A DNA stretch of 64,000 nt from Rhodanobacteraceae bacterium (GTDB lineage: Bacteria > Pseudomonadota > Gammaproteobacteria > Xanthomonadales > SZUA-5): assembly GCA_016713135.1 (NCBI GenBank), contig JADJPR010000002.1:248001-312000 (forward strand), in the 5' to 3' direction. Positions 13,181-23,024 of the stretch are shown piece after piece. Below the pieces are notes generated by a model that did no database searches, was not told the origin of the DNA, and saw only the letters and a list, made by a program, of their open reading frames with translations. The position numbers and the translations under genes were made by a program. The first letter of the stretch is position 1. Every line of letters starts with the position of its first letter.

Positions 13181-13831
13181 ATGCTCACGACGAATCAGTG
13201 GATTGCGGCTGGTTTTGGAGTTTCGCTGGTGGTGGCGGCGCTCGCCGGCTTCTCCGGCGAGGGTTTTTCGATTCCGGTGGCAGCCAGTACCTTTGGCAGC
13301 ATGGCGTCGGTTCTGGCGCTGGTTCTGGTCTGGCTCGGGCTTCAAGGCCAGACCCGCGAACTGGCGTTACAGCGCGAGGAACTGCGCGAGCAGCGCGAGC
13401 AGATGGCCAAGATCGCGCGGTCGGCGCAACGCGGCAACAGCCCCGCCGAACAACTTCCCGATTTCATGTACGCCGCGGACGATCCGCGGCTGTTCCTACG
13501 GCCGGAGAGTTCGATGGGCGATTCCGCCATCGTGCTGGTGCTCAAGAACAACGGTGCGCAGATCTGGGGCGTGTCGCTGTACTGGCATTACCAGGACCGC
13601 ACGCATTTCATCGACGAGACCCATCCCACTCTGGTCACAGGCGGGGAGATCATCGCTTTCATCCAGCGCAACGAATTGCCGGAGCAGTTCGAAGTCACGG
13701 TGTCCTACACCAAGCGCAACGGCCGGGAACAGGAAGAGCGCTGGTCGATCACCGAAGATGCTGCCGGATTCGATTGCACCTACGACGGCAAGGTCGCCGG
13801 CGCGCCGATCCATCACGCCACAACGAGGTAG
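13181..13831 (+). CDS. Small membrane protein with coiled coil, unknown function
   Basis: The 216-residue product has two hydrophobic helices (about 8-25 and 34-55), then a charged coiled coil rich in Gln/Glu/Arg (about 58-85) and a soluble domain of about 120 residues containing a LVLKNNGAQIWG segment. The topology resembles many uncharacterised membrane-anchored proteins in which two helices precede a coiled coil. The ATG at 13181 was chosen because it directly precedes the first helix, but no strong ribosome binding site is seen. It is divergent from the histidine kinase. Confidence 0.65.
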   Translation: MLTTNQWIAAGFGVSLVVAALAGFSGEGFSIPVAASTFGSMASVLALVLVWLGLQGQTRELALQREELREQREQMAKIARSAQRGNSPAEQLPDFMYAADDPRLFLRPESSMGDSAIVLVLKNNGAQIWGVSLYWHYQDRTHFIDETHPTLVTGGEIIAFIQRNELPEQFEVTVSYTKRNGREQEERWSITEDAAGFDCTYDGKVAGAPIHHATTR

Positions 13832-14009
13832 GCCGCCGATGGCTTAGAGCCGAGATTGCTCGGCTGGCTTTCGGACGAGGGTGTCGCGATATTTTCAGCG
13901 GAGCAAGCTCCGCTACGGACCCTCGCACGAATCGAACCCGCTCGCTTGACCCGCCAGAATTGAAGAAGGCCGCCTTGCGGCGGGCTGTCCGGCATTTCTG
14001 GCGGGACGG

Positions 14010-14165
14010 GATTGTGCCGGCCATCCATGGCCGGCACCCCTTCGGGGCTGCGCTCCGCGCTGCGCGCGGTGCTCGCGTTCTTTGGACTCCTGTCCGCGAT
14101 TGTGCCGGCCATCCATGGCCGGCACCCCTTCGGGGCTGCGCTCCGCGCTGCGCGCGGTGCTCGCG
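14010..14165. repeat. Two 68-bp direct repeats, 88-bp period
   Basis: Copies at 14010-14077 and 14098-14165 appear identical. Each contains the palindrome GCCGGCCATccATGGCCGGC and a GCGCTCCGCGCTGCGCGCGG stretch. The 13832-14268 gap has no credible gene; it also holds a second imperfect copy of the GAAGGCCGCC hairpin sequence at about 13966. Confidence 0.85.
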
Positions 14166-14236
14166 CTCTCCCGGCATCCTGCCTTTCGAGTCGAACCCGC
14201 TCGGGTTCTCGGCCCTCTCTCTCCGCCAGAAACGAA

Positions 14237-14260
14237 GAAGGCCGCCTCGCGGCGGCCTTC
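14237..14260 (-). terminator. Terminator after tRNA-Ser
   Basis: A perfect 10-bp stem GAAGGCCGCC with its complement and a four-base loop, followed on the minus strand by TTCGTTTCTG, lies 8 bases beyond the tRNA-Ser CCA end. Confidence 0.75.
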
Positions 14261-14268
14261 GTCGAATC

Positions 14269-14362
14269 TGGCGGAGAGAGAGGGATTCGAACCCTCGATG
14301 GATGTTTTTGCACCCATACTCCCTTAGCAGGGGAGCCCCTTCGGCCTCTCGGGCATCTCTCC
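14269..14362 (-). tRNA. tRNA-Ser (GCT)
   Basis: A 94-nt class II tRNA with a long variable arm, acceptor stem GGAGAGA/TCTCTCC, anticodon GCT in loop CTGCTAA and encoded CCA. It starts seven bases after the csrA stop codon on the same strand, the usual csrA-tRNA-Ser order. Confidence 0.96.
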
Positions 14363-14369
14363 GTGACTG

Positions 14370-14570
14370 TCAGGAACCGGCTTCAGGGCCCTCGCCCTCG
14401 CTGCCGTCTTCCTTGCGAATCCTCTGGTAAATCTCCTCGCGGTGTACTGCGACGTCCTTCGGCGCGCTGATACCAATGCGCACCTGATTGCCTTTCACGC
14501 CAAGCACGGTGACCGAGACCTGATCTCCAATCATCAGGGCCTCGCCAACGCGACGCGTCAAGATGAGCAT
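14370..14570 (-). CDS. csrA: Carbon storage regulator CsrA
   Basis: CsrA is a dimeric RNA-binding protein that blocks or stabilises mRNAs at GGA motifs. The 66-residue product starts MLILTRRVGEALMIGD and has the conserved RIGISAPKDVAVHREEIY block; the tail (KEDGSEGEGPEAGS) is family-variable. GGAGG five bases before the ATG fixes the start at 14570. It lies between alaS and tRNA-Ser on the same strand, the standard arrangement in Lysobacterales and Pseudomonas. Confidence 0.97.
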   Translation of the reverse strand: MLILTRRVGEALMIGDQVSVTVLGVKGNQVRIGISAPKDVAVHREEIYQRIRKEDGSEGEGPEAGS

Positions 14571-14729
14571 CCATTCCTCCTGCCGCCATCCCGGCCTGGG
14601 CCGGGATATCGTGAGTGCAGAACCTCGCACCCGCAACTGTCCATGTCATTCGCCGCCTGCATCCGTCGGCGCGCGAAACGAGAATGGTAGCGCAGTCCAC
14701 CGACGAAGAGCAATCCTTCTGTCGGATCC

Positions 14730-17488
14730 TCATGCACGTGCGGCGACGAACTCCTTCAGCCCGGCCAGGGCCGCCTGCAGGGCCGGCACATCCGGACAGC
14801 CGCCCTGGGCCATGTCCGGGCGACCGCCGCCCTTGCCGCCTGCCGCAGCGGCGACGTGGCCGAGCACGTCGCCCGCCTTGATCCGGCCGAGCGCCGCGCC
14901 GCTGACGCCGGCGATCAAGGTCGCCTTGCCATCCTGCGCCGATGCGAGCACGACCACGGCATCGACCAGCTTCTGCTTGATCTTGTCGAGCATCTCGCGC
15001 AGCACCTTGGCATCGACGCCTTCGATCCGCTCGGCCAGGACCTTGACGCCGCCGACGTCGCTGGCGCGCGCAAGCATGTCGTCCACCGAGGCGCTGGCGG
15101 CCTTCGATTTCAGCGCCGCCAGCTCCCGCTCGTCGCGCTTGATGCAGTCCAGCAACTGCTGCACCTTGGCGATCACCTGGTCGCCAGCGCCGAGCAGGCC
15201 CGCCAGTTCGCGCAACTGGCCTTCCTGCTCCTGCACCCAGGCGACCGCGGCGGCGCCGGTGATCGCCTCGATGCGACGCACGCCCGCGGAGATGCCGCCT
15301 TCGCTGACGATCTTGAACAAACCGATGTCGCCGGCGCGCTCGACATGCGTGCCGCCGCACAGCTCGGTGGAGAAGTCGCCCATCTTCAGCACGCGCACAT
15401 GGTCGCCGTACTTCTCGCCGAACAGCGCCATGGCGCCGAAGTCGAGCGCCTGCTGCATGCCCATGTGATGCACTTCGGCCGGCGCGTTGACGCGGATCTG
15501 TTGGTTCACGCGCAGCTCGATACGCTGCAACTGGTCTGCAGTGATCGGCTGGAAATGCGAGAAGTCGAAGCGCAGCCGGTCCGGCGCCACCAGCGAGCCC
15601 TTCTGCTGCACATGGGTACCGAGTTCCTCGCGCAGCGCGGCGTGCAGCAAGTGGGTGGCCGAGTGGTTCAGCACGATCGCGCGGCGGCGCTCGTTGTCGA
15701 TCTGCGCACGTACCGTGTCGCCGACCTTGAGCACACCCTCGCGCAACTGGCCGAGGTGTCCGTGGAACACACCGGCGAGCTTGACCGTGTCGTCGACCGT
15801 AAACGCGGCGTTTGCCGCCCGAGCTGGCCCTGGTCGCCGACCTGACCACCGCTCTCGGCGTAGAACGGCGTGCGGTCGAGGACGACCACGGCGCGGTCGC
15901 CACCGACGATCTGCTGCGCCAGCTTGCCGTCGACCAGCAGGCGCAGGACGCGGGCATCGCTGCACTCGCCTGATTCGTAGCCGGTGAACACCGTCGGCGC
16001 GAGGCCCTCGACGTGCTCGGCGGTCACCTGGACGCCGCCGCCGAAGTTGCTGGCGCTGCGCGCGCGCTCGCGTTGCGCGGCCATTGCCTCTTCGAAGGCA
16101 TCCATGTCGACGCTCAGCCCGCGCTCGCGGGCGACATCCGCGGTCAGGTCGACCGGGAAACCATAGGTGTCGTACAGCCGGAAGGCATCGGCGCCGGCGA
16201 CCGTGCCGCTGGCTTTCGCCGCGATCTGCTCGAACACCTTCATGCCGCTGTCCAGGGTCTCGGCGAAGCGCTCTTCCTCGGCCGCCAGCACCTGGTCGAC
16301 CAGCTTGGCCTTGGCCGCGAGTTCCGGGTACGCCTGGCCCATCTGCTCGACCAGCGGCGCGACCATGCGGTGGAAGAAGGCCTGGCGCACGCCGAGCTTC
16401 CAGCCGTGGCGCAGGGCGCGACGGATGATCCGGCGCAGCACGTAGCCGCGGCCTTCGTTGCTCGGCAGCACGCCGTCGACGATCAGGAAGCTGCAGGCGC
16501 GGATGTGATCGGCGATCACCCGCAGCGAGGGATTGGCCAGGTCGGCCGTACCGGTCAGCGCCGCGCAGGCGCGGATCAGCGCCTGGAACAGATCGATCTC
16601 GTAGTTGGAATGGACGTGCTGCAGCACCGCGGTCAGGCGCTCCAGGCCCATGCCGGTATCCACGCAGGGGCTGGGCAGCGGAGCCATGCGGTATTCGGTC
16701 AGGGTGTACTTGAGTTCGCCCGCCGGCGTGCGGGTGGCGGTCGGCGGCTGGACCACCTTGCCGGCGGCCAGTGCGGCCTCGTAGGCAGCGCGTGCGGCGC
16801 TCTCGTCAGCGTACTCGGCGCTGCCGAGCACCGAGCGGTCGAACTGCATGAACACCAGGTTCCAGATCTCGATGTAGCGGTCGCCATCGGCCTCGGGCGA
16901 ACCCGGCGGGCCGCCTTCGATGCCTTCGCCGTGGTCGTAGAAGATCTCGGAGCACGGGCCGCAGGGGCCGGTGTCGGCCATCTGCCAGAAGTTGTCGGAG
17001 GCAAACGGGGCGCCCTTGTTGTCGCCGATGCGCACGATGCGCTCGGGCGGCACGCCGACTTCCCTGGCCCAGATGTCAAAGGCCTCGTCGTCGGTCTGGT
17101 AGACCGTGACCCAGAGCTTGTCTTTCGGCAGCTGGTAGACGCCGGTCAGCAGTTCCCACGCGTAGTGGATCGCGTCACGCTTGAAATAGTCGCCGAAGCT
17201 GAAGTTGCCCAGCATCTCGAAGAAGGTGTGATGCCGCGCGGTGTAGCCGACCGCATCCAGGTCGTTATGCTTGCCGCCGGCGCGCACGCAGCGCTGCGCC
17301 GAAGCAGCGCGCGTGTAGTCGCGCTTTTCCGCCCCGAGGAAGGTGTCCTTGAACTGCACCATGCCCGAGTTGGTGAACAGCAGCGTGCCGTCGCCGCCGG
17401 GGACCAGCGAACTGGACGCCACATGCCGGTGCCCCTTGCCGACGAAATAGTCGATGAAGGCCTGGCGGATTTCGTTGGTGGTTTGCAT
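14730..17488 (-). CDS. alaS: Alanyl-tRNA synthetase with extra insert (one-base frameshift)
   Basis: AlaRS charges tRNA-Ala and edits mischarged Ser/Gly. The class II core (MQTTNEIRQAFIDYF, HHTFFEMLGNFSFGDYF, VDTGMGLERL), the editing-site motif HSATH with the partner CGGTH and a C-terminal Gly-rich C-Ala region are all present. The frame breaks near 15814-15822; one G restored in a G run joins the parts to about 919 residues. That is around 40 longer than E. coli AlaRS, due to an insert at about residues 219-269 between FMQFDR and PLPSPCVDTGMG. An AGGTG lies near the ATG at 17488. recX and recA lie upstream, csrA downstream. Confidence 0.9.
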
Positions 17489-17670
17489 CGGATGCACCTG
17501 AATTGGATCGCGCGGAGCGAGCCCATCAATCTAACCGTTTACACGGTGAGGCGTCACTCGGGGCAGAGCGGGTGTTGGTGTTGGTTGTTGGTGTTGGTCA
17601 GAGCGAAAGGCCGCAATCCGCGACACGTTGCTCTCACCGAACATCCGATAACTCATTGATCTGAAGAGCA

Positions 17671-17830
17671 TTTTGTCCGCAAAGGACGCGAAGGACGCAA
17701 AGAAGAGCGGAAACCGCTTTCGCTTCCTTTGCGTTCTTTGCGTCCTTTGCGGACAAGAAAAGTGGCGCGGGTCGCGAAGAAGTTCGATGCGCGAATAAGC
17801 GCACCGCCAGGGGCGACGGGGACTCTCACC
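17671..17830 (-). repeat. Dispersed GCAAAGGAC element, copy 1
   Basis: Read on the minus strand it begins with a conserved block (GTCGCCCCTGGCGGTGCGC, TTATTCGCGCATCGAAC), then GTCCGCAAAGGACGCAAAG, a loop, and the inverse CTTTGCGTCC arm ending GCGGAC. Four further copies occur at 17899, 49831, 59119 and 63649. It is non-coding. Confidence 0.8.
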
Positions 17831-17898
17831 GAACATGCGCCAAGGTGTTGAATTTCATACATTTTCAGCCCGTGCGAAATGACGACCCTGTGATTGAG

Positions 17899-18092
17899 AA
17901 CGCAAAGGACGCAAAGGGACGCAAAGGACGCAAAGACAGCAAGTGCCGGGGATACCCCAGCGCTGTATCGAGTTTGATTTCCTTTGCGTCCTTTGCGTCC
18001 TTTGCGTCCAAAAACACAGTCCGCGATCTTGCGAGAGTCACGGTTCGATGCGCGAACAAGCGCACCGGCCAGGGGCGACCGGGACTCTCACC
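17899..18092 (-). repeat. Dispersed GCAAAGGAC element, copy 2
   Basis: Same layout as copy 1, in the same orientation and only about 70 bp away. Arms are three to four GCAAAGGAC units. The leading block reads GTCGCCCCTGGCCGGTGCGC. The loop differs from copy 1. Confidence 0.8.
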
Positions 18093-18121
18093 AACACCAT
18101 CAACCAACACCAACACCGGCT

Positions 18122-18563
18122 TCACCCCAGCGCCTTGCGGATGGTCGCGCTGTCGAAGCCGCGCGCCTGCAGGAAGCGTGCGCGGCGGGCCCATTCGGTG
18201 TAGTCGGCGGGGGGGTCGTCGCCGAACTTGCGTGTGGCGAGGGCACGGGCCTGGGCTACCCAGTCGATGTCGCCGCCGTCGTCGCCGGTGATCGGCTGGT
18301 CGGTCCTGAGCCCGGCCTCGCGCAGATCGTTGCGGATGCGGCCGGGGCCGTGGCCGCGGCGCAAGCCGGCGGCCACCTTTGCGGTGGTCGCGCGCTGGTC
18401 GCTGAGATAGCCGTCGGCAGCGAGCGCATCCAGCGCGGCGGCGATCTCGTCTTCGGAGTACTCGCGCTGCGCCAGCTTGCGCGCCAGTTGCAGGCGCGAG
18501 TGCTCGCGCCCGGCGAGCAGTGCCAGCGCCGCAGCCTGTGCGCTGCGGCGCGGCTTGTCGCTG

Positions 18564-18574
<11 letters not shown>
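18122..18574 (-). CDS. recX: Regulatory protein RecX
   Basis: RecX caps or destabilises RecA filaments and so limits recombination. The 150-residue product is the usual length and shows the three-helix-repeat pattern with the signatures SRLQLARKL, EYSEDEIAAALDAL and GYLSDQR, then GHGPGRIRNDLREAG. Its ATG overlaps the recA stop by 11 bases, which points to translational coupling. Confidence 0.92.
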
Positions 18575-19586
<1,012 letters not shown>

Positions 19587-19700
19587 GATCCAGTTCCTTT
19601 CGTTAGGGTGTGGGCCGGCGTTATCCCGATCCTGCGTCTCAGGGATTGAGACTGACCGCCGGATGGATCGATGATGCCACAGGGCCCTGACAACGCCCTG

Positions 19701-20222
19701 TCAGAAGGCTTCGTGTGGCGCTGTCAGAATTTTCTGCAAGCCGCCGAAGGCCACGGCGACAGTCTGCCGGCGCACGGCGTCGCGATCACCTTGCAGGTGG
19801 ACCATCTGGGTGACCGGCGGATGGTGGCCGCGTCCCCAGGCCAGCCAGACGGTGCCAACCGGCTTGCCCGGCGTGCCGCCACTCGGCCCGGCGATGCCGG
19901 TCAGCGCCACCGCGACATTCGCCCGGCTGCGCGAGAGCGCGCCGCGAACCATTTCCACGACGGTTTCCTGGCTCACCGCGCCGTATTTCTCCAGCGTCAC
20001 CCGCGATACACCCAGCATCGACTCCTTGGCCTCGTAGCTGTAGGCGACGAAACTGCAGTCGAACCAGTCGGAGCAGCCGGCGATCTCGGTCACCACCTTC
20101 GACAGCCAGCCGCCAGTGCACGACTCCGCCGCCGCCAGCTTCATTCGCCGCGCCAGCAGGAGCTTGCCGATTTCCACACCGGCGGCCTGAAGTTCGTGGT
20201 CTGCGGGAATCTGGATGGTCAC
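19701..20222 (-). CDS. pncC: Nicotinamide-nucleotide amidase (CinA C-terminal type)
   Basis: Proteins of this family deamidate NMN for NAD salvage. The 173-residue product is a stand-alone CinA_C domain, with AAAESCTGGWLSKVVTEIAG, FVAYSYEAKESMLGV and ALTGIAGPSGGTPGKPVGTV, the family's best conserved blocks. I chose a GTG start at 20222, which matches the family's N-terminus; ribosome binding support is weak and the frame stays open upstream. It precedes recA by 114 bases, the same order as in Pseudomonas. Confidence 0.88.
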   Translation of the reverse strand: MTIQIPADHELQAAGVEIGKLLLARRMKLAAAESCTGGWLSKVVTEIAGCSDWFDCSFVAYSYEAKESMLGVSRVTLEKYGAVSQETVVEMVRGALSRSRANVAVALTGIAGPSGGTPGKPVGTVWLAWGRGHHPPVTQMVHLQGDRDAVRRQTVAVAFGGLQKILTAPHEAF

Positions 20223-20406
20223 TGCGCGAAGCCGGGAGGGGAATGAAGGCCGAAGATACCCGTGGGCGGCGTCGCGGTGAAATGCGATCACCGCGTAGGC
20301 CCGCAAACCAGGGGTGAGCGGACCGGCCATGCGCACTCCCGGCCGCGCATGCCCGATTGCCCGAGGCAGAGGCCGCCGGGCGCGCCCGCGGCCTCCCGCC
20401 CGGTGG

Positions 20407-21243
20407 TCAGAAGCGCCCGGCGCGCAGGTCTTCAACCGCCTGGACCAGTTCCTCGCGGGTGTTCATGACGAAGGGGCCGTAACGGGCGACCGGCTCGCGC
20501 AGCGGGCGTCCTGCGACGAGGATCGCGCGGGTAGTGCCCTCGGCCGTCGCCTGCACGACCACGGAGTCGCCAGGTCCAAGCACTGCCAGTTGCTGGGCCA
20601 GAACCGGCATCACGCCGTCGACCGCCAGCGCGCCTTCGTAGACGTACAAGAAGGCACTGTGGTGCTCCGGCAGCGGCTGGGCGAAGCTCGCGCCCGCCTG
20701 CAGGTGCAGATCGACGTAGACCGGGTCGGTGGCGGCCTGCTCCACCGGACCGCGCACGCCGCCCACTTCGCCGGCGATCACCTTGGCGACCACTCCCGGC
20801 GCGGGCGCGACGCTCGGGATCTGCTCCGGCGGGAACTCCTGGTAGCGCGGCTCGCTCATCTTCAGCCGTGCCGGCAGGTTGATCCACAGCTGGAAACCGC
20901 GCATCCGGCCTTCCTGCTGCTCCGGCATCTCCGAGTGCACCAGGCCACGCCCAGCGCTCATCCACTGCACCGCTCCGGGCACCAGCAGGCCGGAGTTGCC
21001 GTGGTTGTCGCGATGGCGCATGCGCCCGTCGAGCATGTAGGTGACGGTCTCGAAGCCGCGGTGCGGGTGATCCGGGAAGCCGGCGATGTAGTCCTCCGGC
21101 CGGTCGGTGCCGAACTCGTCCAGCATCAGGAAGGGGTCGAGGTCCATCAGCTGCGGCGAGCCGATGACGCGCGTCAGGCGCACGCCGGCTCCGTCCGAGG
21201 TGGGCATGCCGCGGACCACGCGGGCGATCTTGCGGGTGCTCAT
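20407..21243 (-). CDS. Pirin-family protein
   Basis: Pirins are bicupin proteins, some with quercetin dioxygenase activity and some acting as redox sensors. The 278-residue product has the N-terminal metal site in FPDHPHRGFETVTYMLDG with later His and Glu (GLVHSEMPE), plus the C-terminal cupin (HHSAFLYVYEGAL). It follows azoR by 25 bases and is probably in one operon with it. Confidence 0.92.
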   Translation of the reverse strand: MSTRKIARVVRGMPTSDGAGVRLTRVIGSPQLMDLDPFLMLDEFGTDRPEDYIAGFPDHPHRGFETVTYMLDGRMRHRDNHGNSGLLVPGAVQWMSAGRGLVHSEMPEQQEGRMRGFQLWINLPARLKMSEPRYQEFPPEQIPSVAPAPGVVAKVIAGEVGGVRGPVEQAATDPVYVDLHLQAGASFAQPLPEHHSAFLYVYEGALAVDGVMPVLAQQLAVLGPGDSVVVQATAEGTTRAILVAGRPLREPVARYGPFVMNTREELVQAVEDLRAGRF

Positions 21244-21268
21244 GTCGATCTCCGGTTGCGCTGCGGCC

Positions 21269-21850
21269 TCAGGCCGCGAGCTGGGTGATATGGGACAGGC
21301 TGGCGCGCGCGCTGGCAAGCGCCTGTGAACGATGTTCTGCGGACATCGCGAGTCCCTGCGCGCGCACCACCTCGACCTCGACGATCCCGAGGAAGCCGAG
21401 CACGAAGCGCAGGTAGGACTCCTGGTGTTCGCTCGCACCACCGAATTCGTGCACGCCGCCCTGGGTGATCGCAAGAATCGCGCGCTTGCCCTTGAGCAGG
21501 CCCTCGGGGCCAGTACTGGTGTAGCGGAAGGTCTTGCCGGCCACTGCGACGCGGTCGATCCAGGCCTTCAGGGTCGACGGCACCGAAAAGTTGTACATCG
21601 GCGCGCCGATGACCACGACATCGGCCGCGGACAGGGCCTCCAGCGCGCGCTGGGCACGCGCGGACTCGGTCGCATCGGCGCCCGCCAGCGAGCGCGACGA
21701 CAAATGCGGCAGCGGCTCGGCGTCCAGGTCCATGCGGGTCAGGCTGGCGCCCGGGTGCTGTGCCCGCAACTGGTCGACGATCGCCTGCGTCAGGCCGCGG
21801 CTGGCGCTGTTCTCGCCCAGGATGCTGCTGTCGATATGCAGGATGTTCAT
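21269..21850 (-). CDS. azoR: FMN-dependent NADH-azoreductase
   Basis: AzoR is a dimeric flavodoxin-fold quinone/azo reductase. The 193-residue product has MNILHIDSSILGENSASRGLT for FMN phosphate binding, GAPMYNFSVPSTLKAWIDRV and a C-terminal helix. GGGAG precedes the ATG. It is divergent from a LysR regulator and followed by pirin, a frequent arrangement that suggests an oxidative or electrophile response. Confidence 0.93.
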   Translation of the reverse strand: MNILHIDSSILGENSASRGLTQAIVDQLRAQHPGASLTRMDLDAEPLPHLSSRSLAGADATESARAQRALEALSAADVVVIGAPMYNFSVPSTLKAWIDRVAVAGKTFRYTSTGPEGLLKGKRAILAITQGGVHEFGGASEHQESYLRFVLGFLGIVEVEVVRAQGLAMSAEHRSQALASARASLSHITQLAA

Positions 21851-21983
21851 GGCATCTCCCTTGTCGGTTTGCGCGGATTGCGCATGGGATAGATGCTATG
21901 GATGGACCTTCTGGATGATAATCAGGCGATATTCGGACACTTTGTCCTGTTTTTGGATTCAATTGGTGGTAGGGTCAAACGTG

Positions 21984-22031
21984 AAACGTGAAACGTCAAT
22001 GGCGTACGGCCCTGGTTGACGTTTCACGTTT
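21984..22031. repeat. 16-bp inverted repeat of GTGAAAC units between azoR and LysR
   Basis: AAACGTGAAACGTCAA (21984-21999) and its exact complement (22016-22031) are separated by 16 bases; an extra GTGAAAC unit precedes the left arm, so GTGAAAC is tandem there. It lies in the divergent gap 44 bases before the LysR start and could be an operator, a leader hairpin or a small member of the palindrome family. Confidence 0.75.
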
Positions 22032-22074
22032 GACCTTTCACCGCCGCGCCCAGCTCGCCTCAGGCCCGCCCCGC

Positions 22075-22983
22075 ATGCCCCCCAACCGCCTCGACGACCT
22101 CTACTACTACGCCATGGTGGTGCGCCACGGAGGGTTTGCCGCGGCCGGGCGCGCCCTGGGTGTGCCGAAGTCGCGCCTGTCGCGGCATGTCAACGCGCTC
22201 GAGGAGCAGTTCGGCGTGCGCCTGCTTCAGCGCTCGACGCGCCGCTTCGTGGTCACCGATACCGGCCAACAGTTGTTCCGCCACTGCGAGGCCATGCTGG
22301 CCGAGGCCGAAGCCGCGCTGGAGGTGGTCGAAAGCGCCCGCAGCGAGCCGCGCGGGCGCATCCGGGTGGCCTGCCCGGTGGCGGTCGCCGAGACCATGCT
22401 GGCGCCGGTGTTGCCGCGCTTCCTCGCGCAGCACCCCAAGGTACGGGTCGACCTGGTAGTCAGCAATCGCCGCGTGGACCTGCTCGGCGAAGGCTTCGAC
22501 GCCGCGCTGCGCGTGCGCACCACGCCGAGCGGCGAAGATGGCGTGGTGATGCGCAGCTTCGCCGAGTTGTGCGAACTGCTGGTGGCGAGTCCCGCCTACC
22601 TCGCCGCCACCGGCGCACCCGAAAAACCCGCAGACCTGGCCATGCACCAGATCCTGGCCTTCGACGCCGAACGCGAACGGCATGCCTGGGAACTGCGCGG
22701 CGCCGATGGCAGCGAGTCACGCGTGGAACTGCAGCCGCGGCTTTGCTGCCACAGCTTCCCGGTCCTGCTGCAATCGGCGCTCGCGGGCCTTGGCATCGCG
22801 CTGCTGCCGGAATCCACGGTGCGTGCGGCGCTGGCACGCGGCGAACTGCTGCCGGTGTTGCCCGGCTGGTCGCTGCCGCAGGGGATTTTCCATGTGGTGT
22901 TCCCGCATCGCCGCGGCCTGCTGCCCGCGGTGCGCGCCTTCATCGACTTCCTCGCCGAGACCATGCCCCTCGCGGCGCGCTGA
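22075..22983 (+). CDS. LysR-family transcriptional regulator
   Basis: The 302-residue product has an N-terminal winged helix-turn-helix (about 4-62: LYYYAMVVRHGGFAAAGRAL, then SRLSRHVNALEEQFGVRLLQ) and a type 2 periplasmic-binding-like sensor domain. Divergence from azoR-pirin suggests it regulates them, probably in answer to quinones or similar electrophiles; that is inference from context. Confidence 0.92.
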   Translation: MPPNRLDDLYYYAMVVRHGGFAAAGRALGVPKSRLSRHVNALEEQFGVRLLQRSTRRFVVTDTGQQLFRHCEAMLAEAEAALEVVESARSEPRGRIRVACPVAVAETMLAPVLPRFLAQHPKVRVDLVVSNRRVDLLGEGFDAALRVRTTPSGEDGVVMRSFAELCELLVASPAYLAATGAPEKPADLAMHQILAFDAERERHAWELRGADGSESRVELQPRLCCHSFPVLLQSALAGLGIALLPESTVRAALARGELLPVLPGWSLPQGIFHVVFPHRRGLLPAVRAFIDFLAETMPLAAR

Positions 22984-23024
22984 TCCGGAGTATCTTGCGC
23001 GGGATCGAACGGGGGCGGTCCGCG

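Larger units (their letters stand above)
17571..18120. repeat. Nested repeat palindrome, alaS-recX gap
   Basis: Outer arms are GTGTTGGT-type tandem repeats (17571-17602) and their complement (18087-18120), the right one ending two bases from the recX stop codon. Inside lie two separate copies of the 160-210 bp GCAAAGGAC element. No gene is seen in the 17489-18121 gap. Confidence 0.8.

Noticed and set aside
19587..19700. SOS (LexA) box upstream of recA
   Set aside because: No palindrome resembling the known Xanthomonas or E. coli LexA sites was found in the gap; absence of a visible match is not proof that recA is not SOS-controlled.
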